The notes beneath the pieces were generated by a model. The model saw nothing but the letters and a program-made list of their open reading frames with translations. It was not told the DNA's origin and made no database searches. DNA of 64,000 bases. Source: Bacillus sp. CH140a_4T. Lineage in GTDB: Bacteria > Bacillota > Bacilli > Bacillales > Bacillaceae_G. The stretch is from assembly GCF_008923725.1 (NCBI RefSeq), contig NZ_WBPF01000013.1, positions 1,070,529-1,134,528 on the forward strand. Direction: 5' to 3'. Of the stretch, positions 33,299 through 41,957 are shown one piece after another. Each line of letters starts with the position of its first letter. Position 1 is the stretch's first letter. The position numbers were made by a program, and so were the translations under genes.

Positions 33299-34046
33299 TT
33301 TGATCAACTAACTTCTTCACTACCGCTAATAATTCGCGAACATCTTCTACTTTCGTATTGCCAGTTTCTTTATCAATAATAGAAGAGTACACGTGCGGGA
33401 TAACTTGCTCTACGTTTGCCTCTAGCGCAATACGTACAATAGTTTCGAAGTTTTCTTTATCAATTCCGCCTGTTGGCTCTAATGCGAATCCTTCTTCCGC
33501 ACAAGCTTTCGCAACTGCGCGATATTCTTCTTCATGAGCTAAACCTTTCATTGGGAAGTATTTCAATGAATTTCCGCCCATATCACGTACAAGTGCGATT
33601 GCGGTTTTAATTGGAACGATTGCTTTTTCTTCTCCTGCTGCACTAATTGGACCAGTAGAAATATTTACGTACCCCACTTTTCCTGTTGGTGATACTAAAC
33701 TATTAATCCAGCTATCTTTTCCGCCAAGATTTGCACGTGTCGCTCCAACTGAAGGGAACACTTGGTTAATATGGCTACCAGGATAATGCTTCGCAATTGC
33801 AGCTACAACTGCCGCTTGGCGATTATCTCCTGCTCCTAGTCCGATTGATACAGCGTCATCAATTTCTTTTCCGTATGCTTTCATCGCTGTCACTGCTTCT
33901 TCCACTGTTGGGTAGTCTTTTGATAACACTCCCACTACTACATAACCTTCTGCTGCTTCAAAAATATCTTTTGCATTTTGGATATTGTTCGCTAATACAT
34001 TTAATGCTACGCGGCCTTTATAAAAACGCTTTTGAATGTTTGTCAT
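33291..34046 (-). CDS. DgaF-like 2-dehydro-3-deoxy-phosphogluconate aldolase
   Basis: 251 residues with the features of the KDGP aldolase family related to DgaF: VGVLSKDYPTVEEAV, GLGAGDNRQAAVVAAIAKHYPGSHINQVF, and GGNSLKYFPMKGL with the probable Schiff-base lysine. It would split KDPG to pyruvate and glyceraldehyde 3-phosphate. The DgaE-like lyase lies one base upstream and the kinase overlaps downstream. Family assignment is firm, exact substrate is not. Confidence 0.85.
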   Translation of the reverse strand: MTNIQKRFYKGRVALNVLANNIQNAKDIFEAAEGYVVVGVLSKDYPTVEEAVTAMKAYGKEIDDAVSIGLGAGDNRQAAVVAAIAKHYPGSHINQVFPSVGATRANLGGKDSWINSLVSPTGKVGYVNISTGPISAAGEEKAIVPIKTAIALVRDMGGNSLKYFPMKGLAHEEEYRAVAKACAEEGFALEPTGGIDKENFETIVRIALEANVEQVIPHVYSSIIDKETGNTKVEDVRELLAVVKKLVDQNA

Positions 34047-34047
34047 T

Positions 34048-35151
34048 TTAATTTCCCCCTACAATTTCTCTCAATTTTTCTTCAATCACATGTATGTCAT
34101 CACCTTGAAGTGGACGTGGATCAATATCAAAGAATCCTTGTCTTACTCCGTAATCACGTGTGTAAATGGCAATTTCCCCTTCTCGTAATGCATTTACAAC
34201 GTCTTTTGCTGATTTATTTAACTCGTTCTCGTTAATATGAATACGTGCTCTAAAAATTGCTCTTCCTGCTTCATCTTGTACGATCGTTACATTTACACCG
34301 TTTAATTCTTTTAGCAGCATAAGTACTTGTAGCAACTCTTTTTCTTGCTCACTCTTATCTTCTTTTACTCCGTACTCATCAAGCGCTTGAAGTAAACCAA
34401 ATGTTGTTTCTTTCCCAACTTTCATACTTCTTCCGATGCAATGTAATTGCACTTTTAGCCATTCGATATATTTTCGTTTACCGCCGACAATACCAGAAGT
34501 TGGTCCTTCAATTGCCTTTGAGCCACTATAAATGGCAAGGTCTGCATACTTCACATATTTTTGAATATCTTCTTCAGCTGCCGCATCAACAATAAGTGGT
34601 ACGTTATTTCGCTGCGCAACTTCCCATGCTTCTTCAACAGAAATCATATTTTTTTGCACGGCATGATGGGATTTCACATACAGAATCGCTGCTGTATGTT
34701 CACCAATCGCATCTTCAATATGCTCTGCTTTCCCTTCATTTGCGTAGCCAACTTCTACAAGTTTACCGCCGCCTAAATAAATCATCGTTTCAACAGGAGC
34801 ACCGTATTGAACGTTATGACCTTTTAACATAATTACTTCGTTTTTCGCGATGACCTCTTGATGAAGTCTTTCACTTTTACGACGATTTCCTTCTGTAACG
34901 ATACCAGCGATAGAAAGCGCAATTCCGCTCGATGCTGAATTTACAACAACCGCTGCCTCTGAATCTAGAATTCTCGCAATATGGTCTCCTGCTTTATCTA
35001 CTAAATCAGCAATTTCCACATAATTTTGTCCACCATGTTTCATCGCATCCATAACTGTATCTGTAGGAGCGGATACACCTAAAATACTCATTCTACCGCT
35101 CGCATTAATTACTCTTTTTAATCCGTACTTAGCATTCAATGAATGATCCAT
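34048..35151 (-). CDS. DgaE-like PLP-dependent ammonia lyase
   Basis: 367 residues of the SelA-related PLP family. The lysine expected to bind PLP is in YSGSKAIEGPTSG (about residue 213), and the acidic pair is in LIVDAAAEEDI. DgaE makes 2-keto-3-deoxygluconate 6-phosphate from D-glucosaminate 6-phosphate with loss of ammonia; the pairing with a DgaF-like aldolase supports such a reaction. The start overlaps the amidohydrolase gene by 23 bp, with AAAGGGG nine bases upstream. Confidence 0.83.
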   Translation of the reverse strand: MDHSLNAKYGLKRVINASGRMSILGVSAPTDTVMDAMKHGGQNYVEIADLVDKAGDHIARILDSEAAVVVNSASSGIALSIAGIVTEGNRRKSERLHQEVIAKNEVIMLKGHNVQYGAPVETMIYLGGGKLVEVGYANEGKAEHIEDAIGEHTAAILYVKSHHAVQKNMISVEEAWEVAQRNNVPLIVDAAAEEDIQKYVKYADLAIYSGSKAIEGPTSGIVGGKRKYIEWLKVQLHCIGRSMKVGKETTFGLLQALDEYGVKEDKSEQEKELLQVLMLLKELNGVNVTIVQDEAGRAIFRARIHINENELNKSAKDVVNALREGEIAIYTRDYGVRQGFFDIDPRPLQGDDIHVIEEKLREIVGGN

Positions 35152-36229
35152 TGATTACAACCCCTTTCGTATCAATTCTTCTTTCAGCAATGCGCTGATC
35201 CCCTTCTGAATCAATTAACGTAACCTTCTCATCTTTCACCGTAAATAAAGTTAAGTTTGCAATATCTCCTTCTTGAATACGGCCAAGCTCCGGTTTCTTC
35301 AGCCACTCTGCCGCATTTTTCGTAACCGCATCAATTACTTCTTCTAGCGGATACCCTAAGTAAAGGAATTTCGAAAGAACGTGAGCCATACTATACACTG
35401 GACCGTGTATACGATTCTTTCGGTAAATATCTGTACTAATTGTATTAAAAGCAATATCATGACGCTTCGCCGCCTCTGCTACTTTAAAAGAAAAACTAGC
35501 ATTACCGTGACCAACATCTAAATGAACACCGCGGTTCACTGCATCTAGTAACACAGGTAGCGGTTTGCCTTCTTCATCAAATAAATTATTTTCTTTCCCG
35601 TTTAAGTAATGTGTAATGACATCATCTTTTTCTAAAAGAGGTACAACTTCCTCAATGCGAGGAGGCGCTGAACCGATATGTACCATAATTGGTAATGATG
35701 TGTCACGGGATAAAGAGCGTGCAACATGAAGCGGTTCAATTCCACTATCACAAACGACACTTTTACTCATTCTCGCCTTTAATCCAACGATTACATCTTT
35801 ATACTTTTCTACTGCTTCTATTACTTTCTCTTTATCTATCCATTCCATGTTGGATAATTCATCAATTCGTTTCAAACCGATGCGAGAAATATTTAAAAAG
35901 GCAAATAGATTCGTTTTCGCCTGCTCTCTACTTTTTACTAAATCTGCAATACGATCAGCTCCGCAGCTACCCGCATCAACAATTGTCGTTACCCCTTGCT
36001 TAACGCCAATTTCATCCAGCTCATCGCCATACGGATCAAACTCTGGAAAAGCGTGAACGTGCAAATCAATCCAGCCACTCGATACGTAAGTACCTGCGTA
36101 ATCAAGAACCTTTCCACCCTCGCCAGCACCAGCTTTCGTCACCTGTGCGATTTTATTATTTTCAATTACAATGTCAATCTCTTCCCCGTTCACACGTTTC
36201 ACATTACGTAGTACGAATCGTTCTGTCAT
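35129..36229 (-). CDS. Amidohydrolase/deacetylase-family metallohydrolase
   Basis: 366 residues. Metal-site motifs of the amidohydrolase superfamily are visible: WIDLHVHAFPE, DAGSCG, a lysine in VGLKARMSKS, MVHIGSAPP, DVGHGNASFS and FNTISTDIYR. It belongs with the EF0837/AHA_3915 type often found beside DgaE/DgaF-like genes, for which N-acyl amino-acid or acetyl ester hydrolysis has been reported or suggested. As first gene of the operon it may release an acyl group from the imported sugar acid; that is inference. Confidence 0.85.
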   Translation of the reverse strand: MTERFVLRNVKRVNGEEIDIVIENNKIAQVTKAGAGEGGKVLDYAGTYVSSGWIDLHVHAFPEFDPYGDELDEIGVKQGVTTIVDAGSCGADRIADLVKSREQAKTNLFAFLNISRIGLKRIDELSNMEWIDKEKVIEAVEKYKDVIVGLKARMSKSVVCDSGIEPLHVARSLSRDTSLPIMVHIGSAPPRIEEVVPLLEKDDVITHYLNGKENNLFDEEGKPLPVLLDAVNRGVHLDVGHGNASFSFKVAEAAKRHDIAFNTISTDIYRKNRIHGPVYSMAHVLSKFLYLGYPLEEVIDAVTKNAAEWLKKPELGRIQEGDIANLTLFTVKDEKVTLIDSEGDQRIAERRIDTKGVVINGSFIEC

Positions 36230-36260
36230 TGTATTTCCACCCTTTTCTATAAGAAGCCAT

Positions 36261-36276
36261 AAGAATACGCTTACAT
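36261..36276 (-). promoter_or_regulatory. Candidate CcpA cre site of the sugar-acid operon
   Basis: On the complement ATGTAAGCGTATTCTT matches WTGNNARCGNWWWCAW with one mismatch. It lies about 30 bp before the amidohydrolase start, a usual place for carbon catabolite repression. Confidence 0.55.
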
Positions 36277-36339
36277 TAAAGTTTCATTTTTATATCTCTT
36301 TCACATGTTTAGCGTAACATAAAAAAAGGGAGAAGTAAA

Positions 36340-36351
36340 TATAACGTTATA
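36340..36351. promoter_or_regulatory. Palindrome TATAACGTTATA, candidate GntR operator
   Basis: A perfect 12-bp palindrome in the divergent region, about 110 bp before the amidohydrolase gene and 70 bp before the TolB-like gene. GntR regulators bind short palindromes of this sort; the operon encodes one. The link is inferred from position. Confidence 0.4.
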
Positions 36352-36422
36352 ATGTTTAAATTTATATTAAAATATGAGTTTCCATTACATATTCGGACAC
36401 CCTATAAGCAGGAGGGATATTC

Positions 36423-37547
36423 TTGGGATTTCGAATTTTATTATTTATAATTTTAATCACTTTGTATGTACCAACAACGGTTAGCGCAGCCCCTCCATCA
36501 CTCACGGCTGCATTTATCCGGGACCATCAGCTATGGATAAAGACAGGAAATCAAGAAATACAAATCACAAAAAATCGATATGTGTATTCTCCAAAATGGT
36601 CTTATGACGGTAGGTTTATTGGCTATATTGATAGTGATGAAACCGGTAAAAAATCTAACTTATTCATTTATGATACGGAAGAGAAAATAAACTATCAGCC
36701 TTATGTAAGGGTCGTAACATCTGACTTTAAGTGGTCACCTAATAAAAATCAATTGGCTTACACTGATCAAGGTTTATTAAACGTTACAAAAATTAAAAAC
36801 GGTCGCCCACAAGGTTTTGAAAATGTATCACTTGGGGTTAGCGATTTCGAATGGTTCCCGAACGGAAAGGAATTTATCGTCTCCTCACAATCCTGCTTGC
36901 GTCCTACTGGTTGGGGCAAGGTCCCGCTTTATAAAATTCCAGTAGATGCAAATCTTGATACAGATAAAATAAAGCCTTTTTATACGATTCAAACAAATGA
37001 AACTGATTTATTTGCGATTAACGCTAACTATTTCAAGTGGAGTTCTGATGGGAAATGGATTAGTTTTTTGGCCAGTCCTACTGCCTCCTTGGCAATGGAT
37101 AGCAATACATTATGTGTTATCTCATCAAAAGGGAAACACTTTCGAACGATTGGTAACATGCTATGGTTCAAAGACTGGATGAAATGGGCTCCATCAGCCA
37201 ATCAACTGGCCTATATTTCAGGAGAAGGAAGGTTTTTTGTAGAAAATAAAAAATTTACAGTTGCAGACATGGTAACAGCAAAACAAGAAAAGGTCTACAC
37301 ACCTATCGGTTATGTTGACCTTGATTTAGAATGGCTTTCTCCAAATAAAGTGGTTGTGGCTCGTGCAAAAGAAAATAAGACATGGAAAGAAGGCCCTGTC
37401 CCGACGATGTTTACAACACTTTATATGATCAATATAAAAACAGAAGAACAGAAACAAATCTCGTTCCCAAAACAGAATGAACGTGATGAAGACCCTCAAG
37501 TTATTGGATCTTATCTTACTTGGCTTCGCAAGAAAGCAAATATATAA
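36423..37547 (+). CDS. Secreted TolB-like beta-propeller protein, 3' end frameshifted
   Basis: 374 residues from a TTG start with GGAGGG six bases upstream. A signal peptide with cleavage near Ala22 (TVSAAP) is followed by repeated propeller blades of the type SPKWSYDGRFIGYID, FKWSPNKNQLAYT, FEWFPNGKEFIVS, FKWSSDGKWISFL and MKWAPSANQLAYI. Function unknown; such proteins bind partners or ligands outside the membrane. The reading frame stops at 37545-37547, but a +1 frame continues with 33 plausible residues (GDIWVKDNLHSQEYIWLKN onward) to 37650, so the natural C-terminus seems lost. Confidence 0.78.
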   Translation: MGFRILLFIILITLYVPTTVSAAPPSLTAAFIRDHQLWIKTGNQEIQITKNRYVYSPKWSYDGRFIGYIDSDETGKKSNLFIYDTEEKINYQPYVRVVTSDFKWSPNKNQLAYTDQGLLNVTKIKNGRPQGFENVSLGVSDFEWFPNGKEFIVSSQSCLRPTGWGKVPLYKIPVDANLDTDKIKPFYTIQTNETDLFAINANYFKWSSDGKWISFLASPTASLAMDSNTLCVISSKGKHFRTIGNMLWFKDWMKWAPSANQLAYISGEGRFFVENKKFTVADMVTAKQEKVYTPIGYVDLDLEWLSPNKVVVARAKENKTWKEGPVPTMFTTLYMINIKTEEQKQISFPKQNERDEDPQVIGSYLTWLRKKANI

Positions 37548-37548
37548 A

Positions 37549-37650
37549 GGCGATATCTGGGTGAAGGATAACTTACATAGTCAGGAGTATATATGGCTGA
37601 AGAATATTGATGAGGTTCCGACCTTTTTTACTCGGAATGAAAGTCATTGA
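37549..37650 (+). pseudogene. Out-of-frame C-terminal segment of the TolB-like protein
   Basis: Thirty-three codons reading GDIWVKDNLHSQEYIWLKN and on to TRNESH, then TGA. The Trp/Asp-rich composition resembles a final propeller strand. It would be in frame with the upstream gene after deletion of one base in the TATATAAA stretch at 37540-37548. Confidence 0.6.
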
Positions 37651-37676
37651 AAATATGTTCATTACAATCCTCGTCA

Positions 37677-37833
37677 TATAAAGTGAAACTTTAATCAGTG
37701 GGGGTTTTCTTCATCCCCCACTGATTATTAGTTGAACCAATCGGACTTTTATGGGCAGTTAATCCCCCACCTAATTTCTTTGCTTTCGCTGAATTTTGAG
37801 GTGGGGGCCTTACTGCCCATTAAAGCGGGATAA
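37677..37833. repeat. bcr1-like dispersed repeat, second full copy
   Basis: Two stem-loops are clear: AATCAGTGGGGG (37693-37704) with CCCCCACTGATT (37715-37726), and a 22-bp stem from 37751 (ATGGGCAGTTAATC..) with its near-complement ending at 37820. Matches 58-216 end to end with scattered, often compensating changes. Together with the frameshift tail and a hairpin this accounts for the 37548-37901 gap. Confidence 0.8.
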
Positions 37834-37857
37834 AAATTTGTATCTGTTCCCCTATTT

Positions 37858-37893
37858 GATACCCCCATAATAGAGCACTATTATGGGAGTATC
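37858..37893. terminator. Hairpin after the vanY-like gene
   Basis: GATACCCCCATAATAG (37858-37873) pairs with CTATTATGGGAGTATC (37878-37893), one mismatch. No good T run follows on either strand, so termination is likely but not certain. Confidence 0.5.
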
Positions 37894-37901
37894 AAGATTA
37901 T

Positions 37902-38762
37902 CTATTCCTGTACCGTCACAATAACCCCGTCCATATTGTTCCCCGAAATTTCATACTGCTTATTCGCTGGAACATTCACTTTCCTGTTCTCTGACACTTT
38001 ATAATAAGAAACCGTATATTTCTTACCTTCCACATTCGTTGTGATTTCCTTTTTCTCTTTTAAGAAGTCTAAGTATTCCTCTAATGTAATTTTCTCTTTT
38101 TGCATAATGGCACTATGAGGTAATCCGACATAACGTATGTGCCACGGCTCATATTGAATGCCTGTAATATGACTTTTATTTTTCGGATAACGTAAAACAA
38201 AGCCATGCTTCCATACATTCTCTTCAATCCACTTTCCTTCAGGGGCTCTCTCCATTTTCTTTTGCGTAGATCCAATGTCGAGTGATAACCCTAAATTATG
38301 TTCACTGTATCCTGCTGGAAGTGCATAGTCAGATCCCATTTCTTTATACAATTTACTTTGCTCTTGAAAATCTCGATACCCGCTACTCATTAAGAAGTGC
38401 TGTACTCCATCTTTTCCAGCTGCATCTACAACGTTCAAAAACTTTTTTACAACCCCCTTTGATAAGCGAAGATTTCTATCAAATATTACATAACCTCTTA
38501 CTAATTCATTATTGTGATTTACATTTATAATGTCAGACCTAATGCTATCTTTTTTAACTGGGTAATCTTTATTAACTAATAACAGATCACCTTTATAAAT
38601 TTCTTCTTTTGTAATCTCTATATTTTCAGTATTCGCAGCTCTTACCGTATTATCTTTGTCCGCAATTTTAACATCGATCTCTTTTTGAAATAACGGTGAT
38701 ATATAAAAGCCTACGCAGATTGTGCATGCTATAAAAAGAGAAATAAATACCCACTTTTTCAT
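37902..38762 (-). CDS. VanY-like D-alanyl-D-alanine carboxypeptidase (M15B)
   Basis: 286 residues: membrane anchor or signal at about 4-22, then the M15 catalytic domain with SSGYRDFQEQ (127-134), zinc ligands His155 and Asp162 in SEHNLGLSLDI and His208 in EPWHIR, and catalytic Glu205. It trims the terminal D-Ala from peptidoglycan stem peptides outside the membrane. A ~60-residue C-terminal extension follows. ATG 38762 is preceded by AAGGAGG. It lies after a VanR/VanS-like pair, but no vanH, vanA or vanX is present. Confidence 0.88.
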   Translation of the reverse strand: MKKWVFISLFIACTICVGFYISPLFQKEIDVKIADKDNTVRAANTENIEITKEEIYKGDLLLVNKDYPVKKDSIRSDIINVNHNNELVRGYVIFDRNLRLSKGVVKKFLNVVDAAGKDGVQHFLMSSGYRDFQEQSKLYKEMGSDYALPAGYSEHNLGLSLDIGSTQKKMERAPEGKWIEENVWKHGFVLRYPKNKSHITGIQYEPWHIRYVGLPHSAIMQKEKITLEEYLDFLKEKKEITTNVEGKKYTVSYYKVSENRKVNVPANKQYEISGNNMDGVIVTVQE

Positions 38763-38844
38763 TTCTAGTTCCTCCTTCACGTAACTTACGTATAGAATAG
38801 AAAAAACTATTAAAATAAAAAGTGGGGTAAAGTTTAAATTTTTA

Positions 38845-39951
38845 TTAAATTGCTTCGCTCTCTTCTTTTGGCAATCTCACTTCAAATATCGTTCTAATTA
38901 CATTACTTTCAGCAGAGATCGTCCCGTCATGCTGCTCGACAATATTTTTCGCAATGAATAAACCAAGGCCTGTACCACCTTGCTGCTCTGACCTTGCCTT
39001 ATCACCTGTATAAAACATATCAAAAAGATACGGTAAATCTTCTTCTGGAATGCTGTCTCCGTAATTAATAATTTGAACGACTACCTCTTCACTCTCAATA
39101 TATCCGTTCACATCAACAAACTTTCCATCATACCCGTAGCGAATCGCATTCGTTAAAAGATTTTCAAATACCCTTGCTAATAATTTCCCGTCACCGTTAA
39201 TAGGTAAATGCGGCGTGATATGCAATCTCGCTTCCAAACCCTTCTTTTCTAATAACGGATATAATTCTTCATCCAATTGAATAAGCAATTCCCCTATATC
39301 AATTGACCTTTTTTCTAGCTGCAACATCCCATAATTCATTCTTGTGATTTCAAATAATTCATCAATTAAACTTTCCAGCCTTTCAGATTTCGTAAAAGCA
39401 ATTGTGGAAAAATGTTTAATTTGTTCCTTCGTCAAATTCTCATCTTTAAGAATTAAATCTAAATATCCTAAAACAGATGTTAACGGTGTTCTTAAATCGT
39501 GAGCTAAGTTAACAATAAGCTGATCTTTACTACTTTCCGCAAAGTCTCCTCTTTCAACCGCTTCCTTTAATTTTTCACTTGCTACATTAATTTCGCCGGC
39601 GATATATCCAAACTCATCATTTGATGAAACGCGTACTTCATTTGTAAAATCTCCGTTCGCCAAATGATGAATCCCGTTTGAAATCTCATCAAAATATTTT
39701 ACATAAGGCCTAGTAAGAAAGAAGAAAAACATAATGGACAGAGGAATGAAAATAATTAAAAAGAAATTAACATCCCCAATTTGTCTTACCATGGAACGAA
39801 ATTGAGCTAAAGGATCTTCATAACGAACGACTAATTTATAATAAATCCGTAATCCTGCATAAATGATATACGTTACGCCACCAGCAAATATCATACTTAA
39901 CGCAAATAGCATAACCATCTTCGAGCGGAAGCTTCTCATCTTTTTAGCCAT
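38845..39951 (-). CDS. VanS-like sensor histidine kinase
   Basis: 368 residues: two membrane helices (about 12-32 and 62-80) around a short ~30-residue external loop, a HAMP region, a dimerisation domain with NLAHDLRTPLTSVLGY (His151), and ATPase motifs NLLTNAIRYG and GGTGLGLFIAK. Resembles VanS/YvqE-like kinases. It overlaps the response regulator by eight bases. The vanY-like gene begins 82 bp beyond its stop. Confidence 0.88.
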   Translation of the reverse strand: MAKKMRSFRSKMVMLFALSMIFAGGVTYIIYAGLRIYYKLVVRYEDPLAQFRSMVRQIGDVNFFLIIFIPLSIMFFFFLTRPYVKYFDEISNGIHHLANGDFTNEVRVSSNDEFGYIAGEINVASEKLKEAVERGDFAESSKDQLIVNLAHDLRTPLTSVLGYLDLILKDENLTKEQIKHFSTIAFTKSERLESLIDELFEITRMNYGMLQLEKRSIDIGELLIQLDEELYPLLEKKGLEARLHITPHLPINGDGKLLARVFENLLTNAIRYGYDGKFVDVNGYIESEEVVVQIINYGDSIPEEDLPYLFDMFYTGDKARSEQQGGTGLGLFIAKNIVEQHDGTISAESNVIRTIFEVRLPKEESEAI

Positions 39952-40642
39952 TGAAAGTATACCCTACTCCCCACACTGTTTTTATTAACTTATTCTTTCT
40001 TTTATCTTCCCCAAGTTTTTTCCGCAATGTACGAATATGTACCATAACTGTATTTCCGCCTTCAAAATAATCATCGGCCCATACTTGCTGAAAAATATTT
40101 TCCACATTGTATACTTTCTTCGGATGGCTCGCTAATAAATATAAAATATCAAACTCTTTCGGTGTTAATTCAACTTGTTCTCCGTACACATTTACTGTTC
40201 TTCGCTCAGGATCGATAACAACTCCGCCTACCGCTAAAGCAGATTTACTCTCCGCTACTTTCGGCTGATTTAACGTCAGAAATCGGCGTAATTGTGCATT
40301 TACACGCGCAACTAGTTCAATCGGTGTAAAAGGTTTCGTCATATAATCATCTGCACCTAATACTAAACCTGTCACCTTATCAAAATCAGACGTTTTCGCA
40401 CTTAAGAAAATGATTGGCATATGATGCTTGCCGCGAATTTGACGCGTCACCTCATATCCATCCATCTTCGGCATCATAATATCTAAAACGACTAATTCGA
40501 TTGGCTGCGTTTCAATAATATGAATTGCCTCTTCTCCATCAGCCGCTTTTACGACGTGGTAACCCTCTTTTTCTAAATGTATCTCAATTAAATCAGCAAT
40601 TTCTGCCTCATCATCCGCTATTAAAATTGAAATGCGCTTCAT
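39944..40642 (-). CDS. VanR-like OmpR-family response regulator
   Basis: 232 residues: receiver with ADDEAEI, phosphoacceptor in VVLDIMMPKMDG (about Asp54) and TKPFTPIELVARV, then a winged helix ending KTVWGVGYTFNG. First gene of regulator-kinase-carboxypeptidase. GGGGGAG lies just upstream of the ATG. Confidence 0.92.
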   Translation of the reverse strand: MKRISILIADDEAEIADLIEIHLEKEGYHVVKAADGEEAIHIIETQPIELVVLDIMMPKMDGYEVTRQIRGKHHMPIIFLSAKTSDFDKVTGLVLGADDYMTKPFTPIELVARVNAQLRRFLTLNQPKVAESKSALAVGGVVIDPERRTVNVYGEQVELTPKEFDILYLLASHPKKVYNVENIFQQVWADDYFEGGNTVMVHIRTLRKKLGEDKRKNKLIKTVWGVGYTFNG

Positions 40643-40711
40643 TTTACTCCCCCTGTTTCTCGTTCCCTTTTTATACGATCGATTTTAAACTAGTCTACCC
40701 AATTTGTACAA

Positions 40712-40741
40712 TACGAAAAGGTTACTCACGGGAGTAACCTT
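40712..40741 (-). terminator. Terminator of the men operon
   Basis: AAGGTTACTC (40718-40727) pairs with GAGTAACCTT (40732-40741), followed on the complement by TTTTCG. It lies beyond the 20-bp repeat array that follows menC. Confidence 0.65.
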
Positions 40742-40746
40742 AGTGA

Positions 40747-40835
40747 ATGAAATTATATCGGCGATTTTTCGAATATATCAGCGCAACTCGAATTATATCG
40801 ACTTACCGACAATTAACGACGAAATTCGCCCGCTA
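40747..40835 (-). repeat. 20-bp periodic GATATA repeat, short copy
   Basis: On the complement, units of the form AAATCGCCGATATAATT recur with TATATC at 40754, 40774 and 40794 on the + strand, exactly 20 bp apart, after TTGTCGGTAAGTCGATATA. The same lead-in and units occur at 52932-53075 on the other strand. Confidence 0.75.
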
Positions 40836-40850
40836 TTTTAAAGATTCAAT

Positions 40851-41957
40851 TCACCGCTCCAAAACTATCCGCTGCTTCGTAATTTCCGCCAGCCTTCCGC
40901 GATTTACTTCATACTCAGCGGCAACGCTTTGTGGTACAATCACTTTTCCGCCCTCAAGCATTACTTCCGGTGAAATAATATCCCTCTCCCAGTGCCTACT
41001 AGAAGCGGATATATCGCCAGGAATCGTAAAGTTCGGCAATGAAGCAAGTGCAACATTTTGCGCTCGTGAAATCCCCATCTCGACCATACCGCCGCACCAA
41101 ACAGGGATGTTGTGCTCCATACAATAATTATGAATTTGAATAGATTCTGTTAATCCACCCACTCGTCCTGGTTTAATATTAACGATGCGGCAACTGCCAA
41201 GCGTAATCGCAACACGTGCATCTTCTAAACTATGGATGCTTTCATCTAAACAAATCGGCGTTTCGATTTTCTTTTGCAACTGTGCATGGTCGAGAAAATC
41301 GTAATCCGCTAACGGTTGTTCAATCATCATCAATTGAAATTCATCTAGTCGTTTCAGCTTCTCCGTATCTGCTAACGTATAGGCTGAGTTTGCATCAGCC
41401 ATTAACGGGATGTGCGGGAACTCTTTACGAATTTCTTTCAATAATTCGTAGTCATGCTCTGGCTTTATTTTCACTTTAAAACGCTCATATCCTTCTTCCG
41501 CATACTTCTCAATTTGTTTTAACATAACCGGAATTGTATTGATACCAATCACAACACCAACTTCAATTTCAGTCCTAATGCCTCCAAGTAATGCCGCTAA
41601 CGATTTCTTTTCACGCTTTGCATATAAATCCCAAACAGCCCCTTCAATTCCCGCCTTTGCCATTCGGTTTCTTTTTATATGCTGGAACAAACCTGGCACT
41701 TCATTCGGATGGGAAATTTCAGCCTTTAATAAATCAGGTAATAAAAAATCCTGAAGTACATGCAGCGCTGTCTTCACTGTTTCTTCCGTATACCACGGTT
41801 CAGAGAACGCAACGACTTCGCCAAATCCAATGTGTCCATCCGTATCTTCTAATTCAATGACGATACTCTCACGCTTTTCATACGTTCCGTAGCTTGCAGC
41901 AAACGGGATTACGAGTGGCATTTCCGTTATATGAAGGGTCACTTTTTTGATTTCCAC
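40851..41957 (-). CDS. menC: o-Succinylbenzoate synthase
   Basis: 368 residues of the enolase superfamily: the KVKIKP lysine pair (about 162-167), metal ligands in MADANSAY, MIEQPL and CLDESIH, and the late IKPGRVGG lysine. It dehydrates SHCHC to o-succinylbenzoate in menaquinone synthesis. It starts one base after the menE stop and is the last gene of the operon. Confidence 0.95.
   Translation of the reverse strand: MEIKKVTLHITEMPLVIPFAASYGTYEKRESIVIELEDTDGHIGFGEVVAFSEPWYTEETVKTALHVLQDFLLPDLLKAEISHPNEVPGLFQHIKRNRMAKAGIEGAVWDLYAKREKKSLAALLGGIRTEIEVGVVIGINTIPVMLKQIEKYAEEGYERFKVKIKPEHDYELLKEIRKEFPHIPLMADANSAYTLADTEKLKRLDEFQLMMIEQPLADYDFLDHAQLQKKIETPICLDESIHSLEDARVAITLGSCRIVNIKPGRVGGLTESIQIHNYCMEHNIPVWCGGMVEMGISRAQNVALASLPNFTIPGDISASSRHWERDIISPEVMLEGGKVIVPQSVAAEYEVNRGRLAEITKQRIVLER

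Noticed and set aside
37902-40642. Acquired glycopeptide resistance cluster
   Set aside because: No vanH, vanA-type ligase or vanX, no mobile element, and base composition matches the surroundings.
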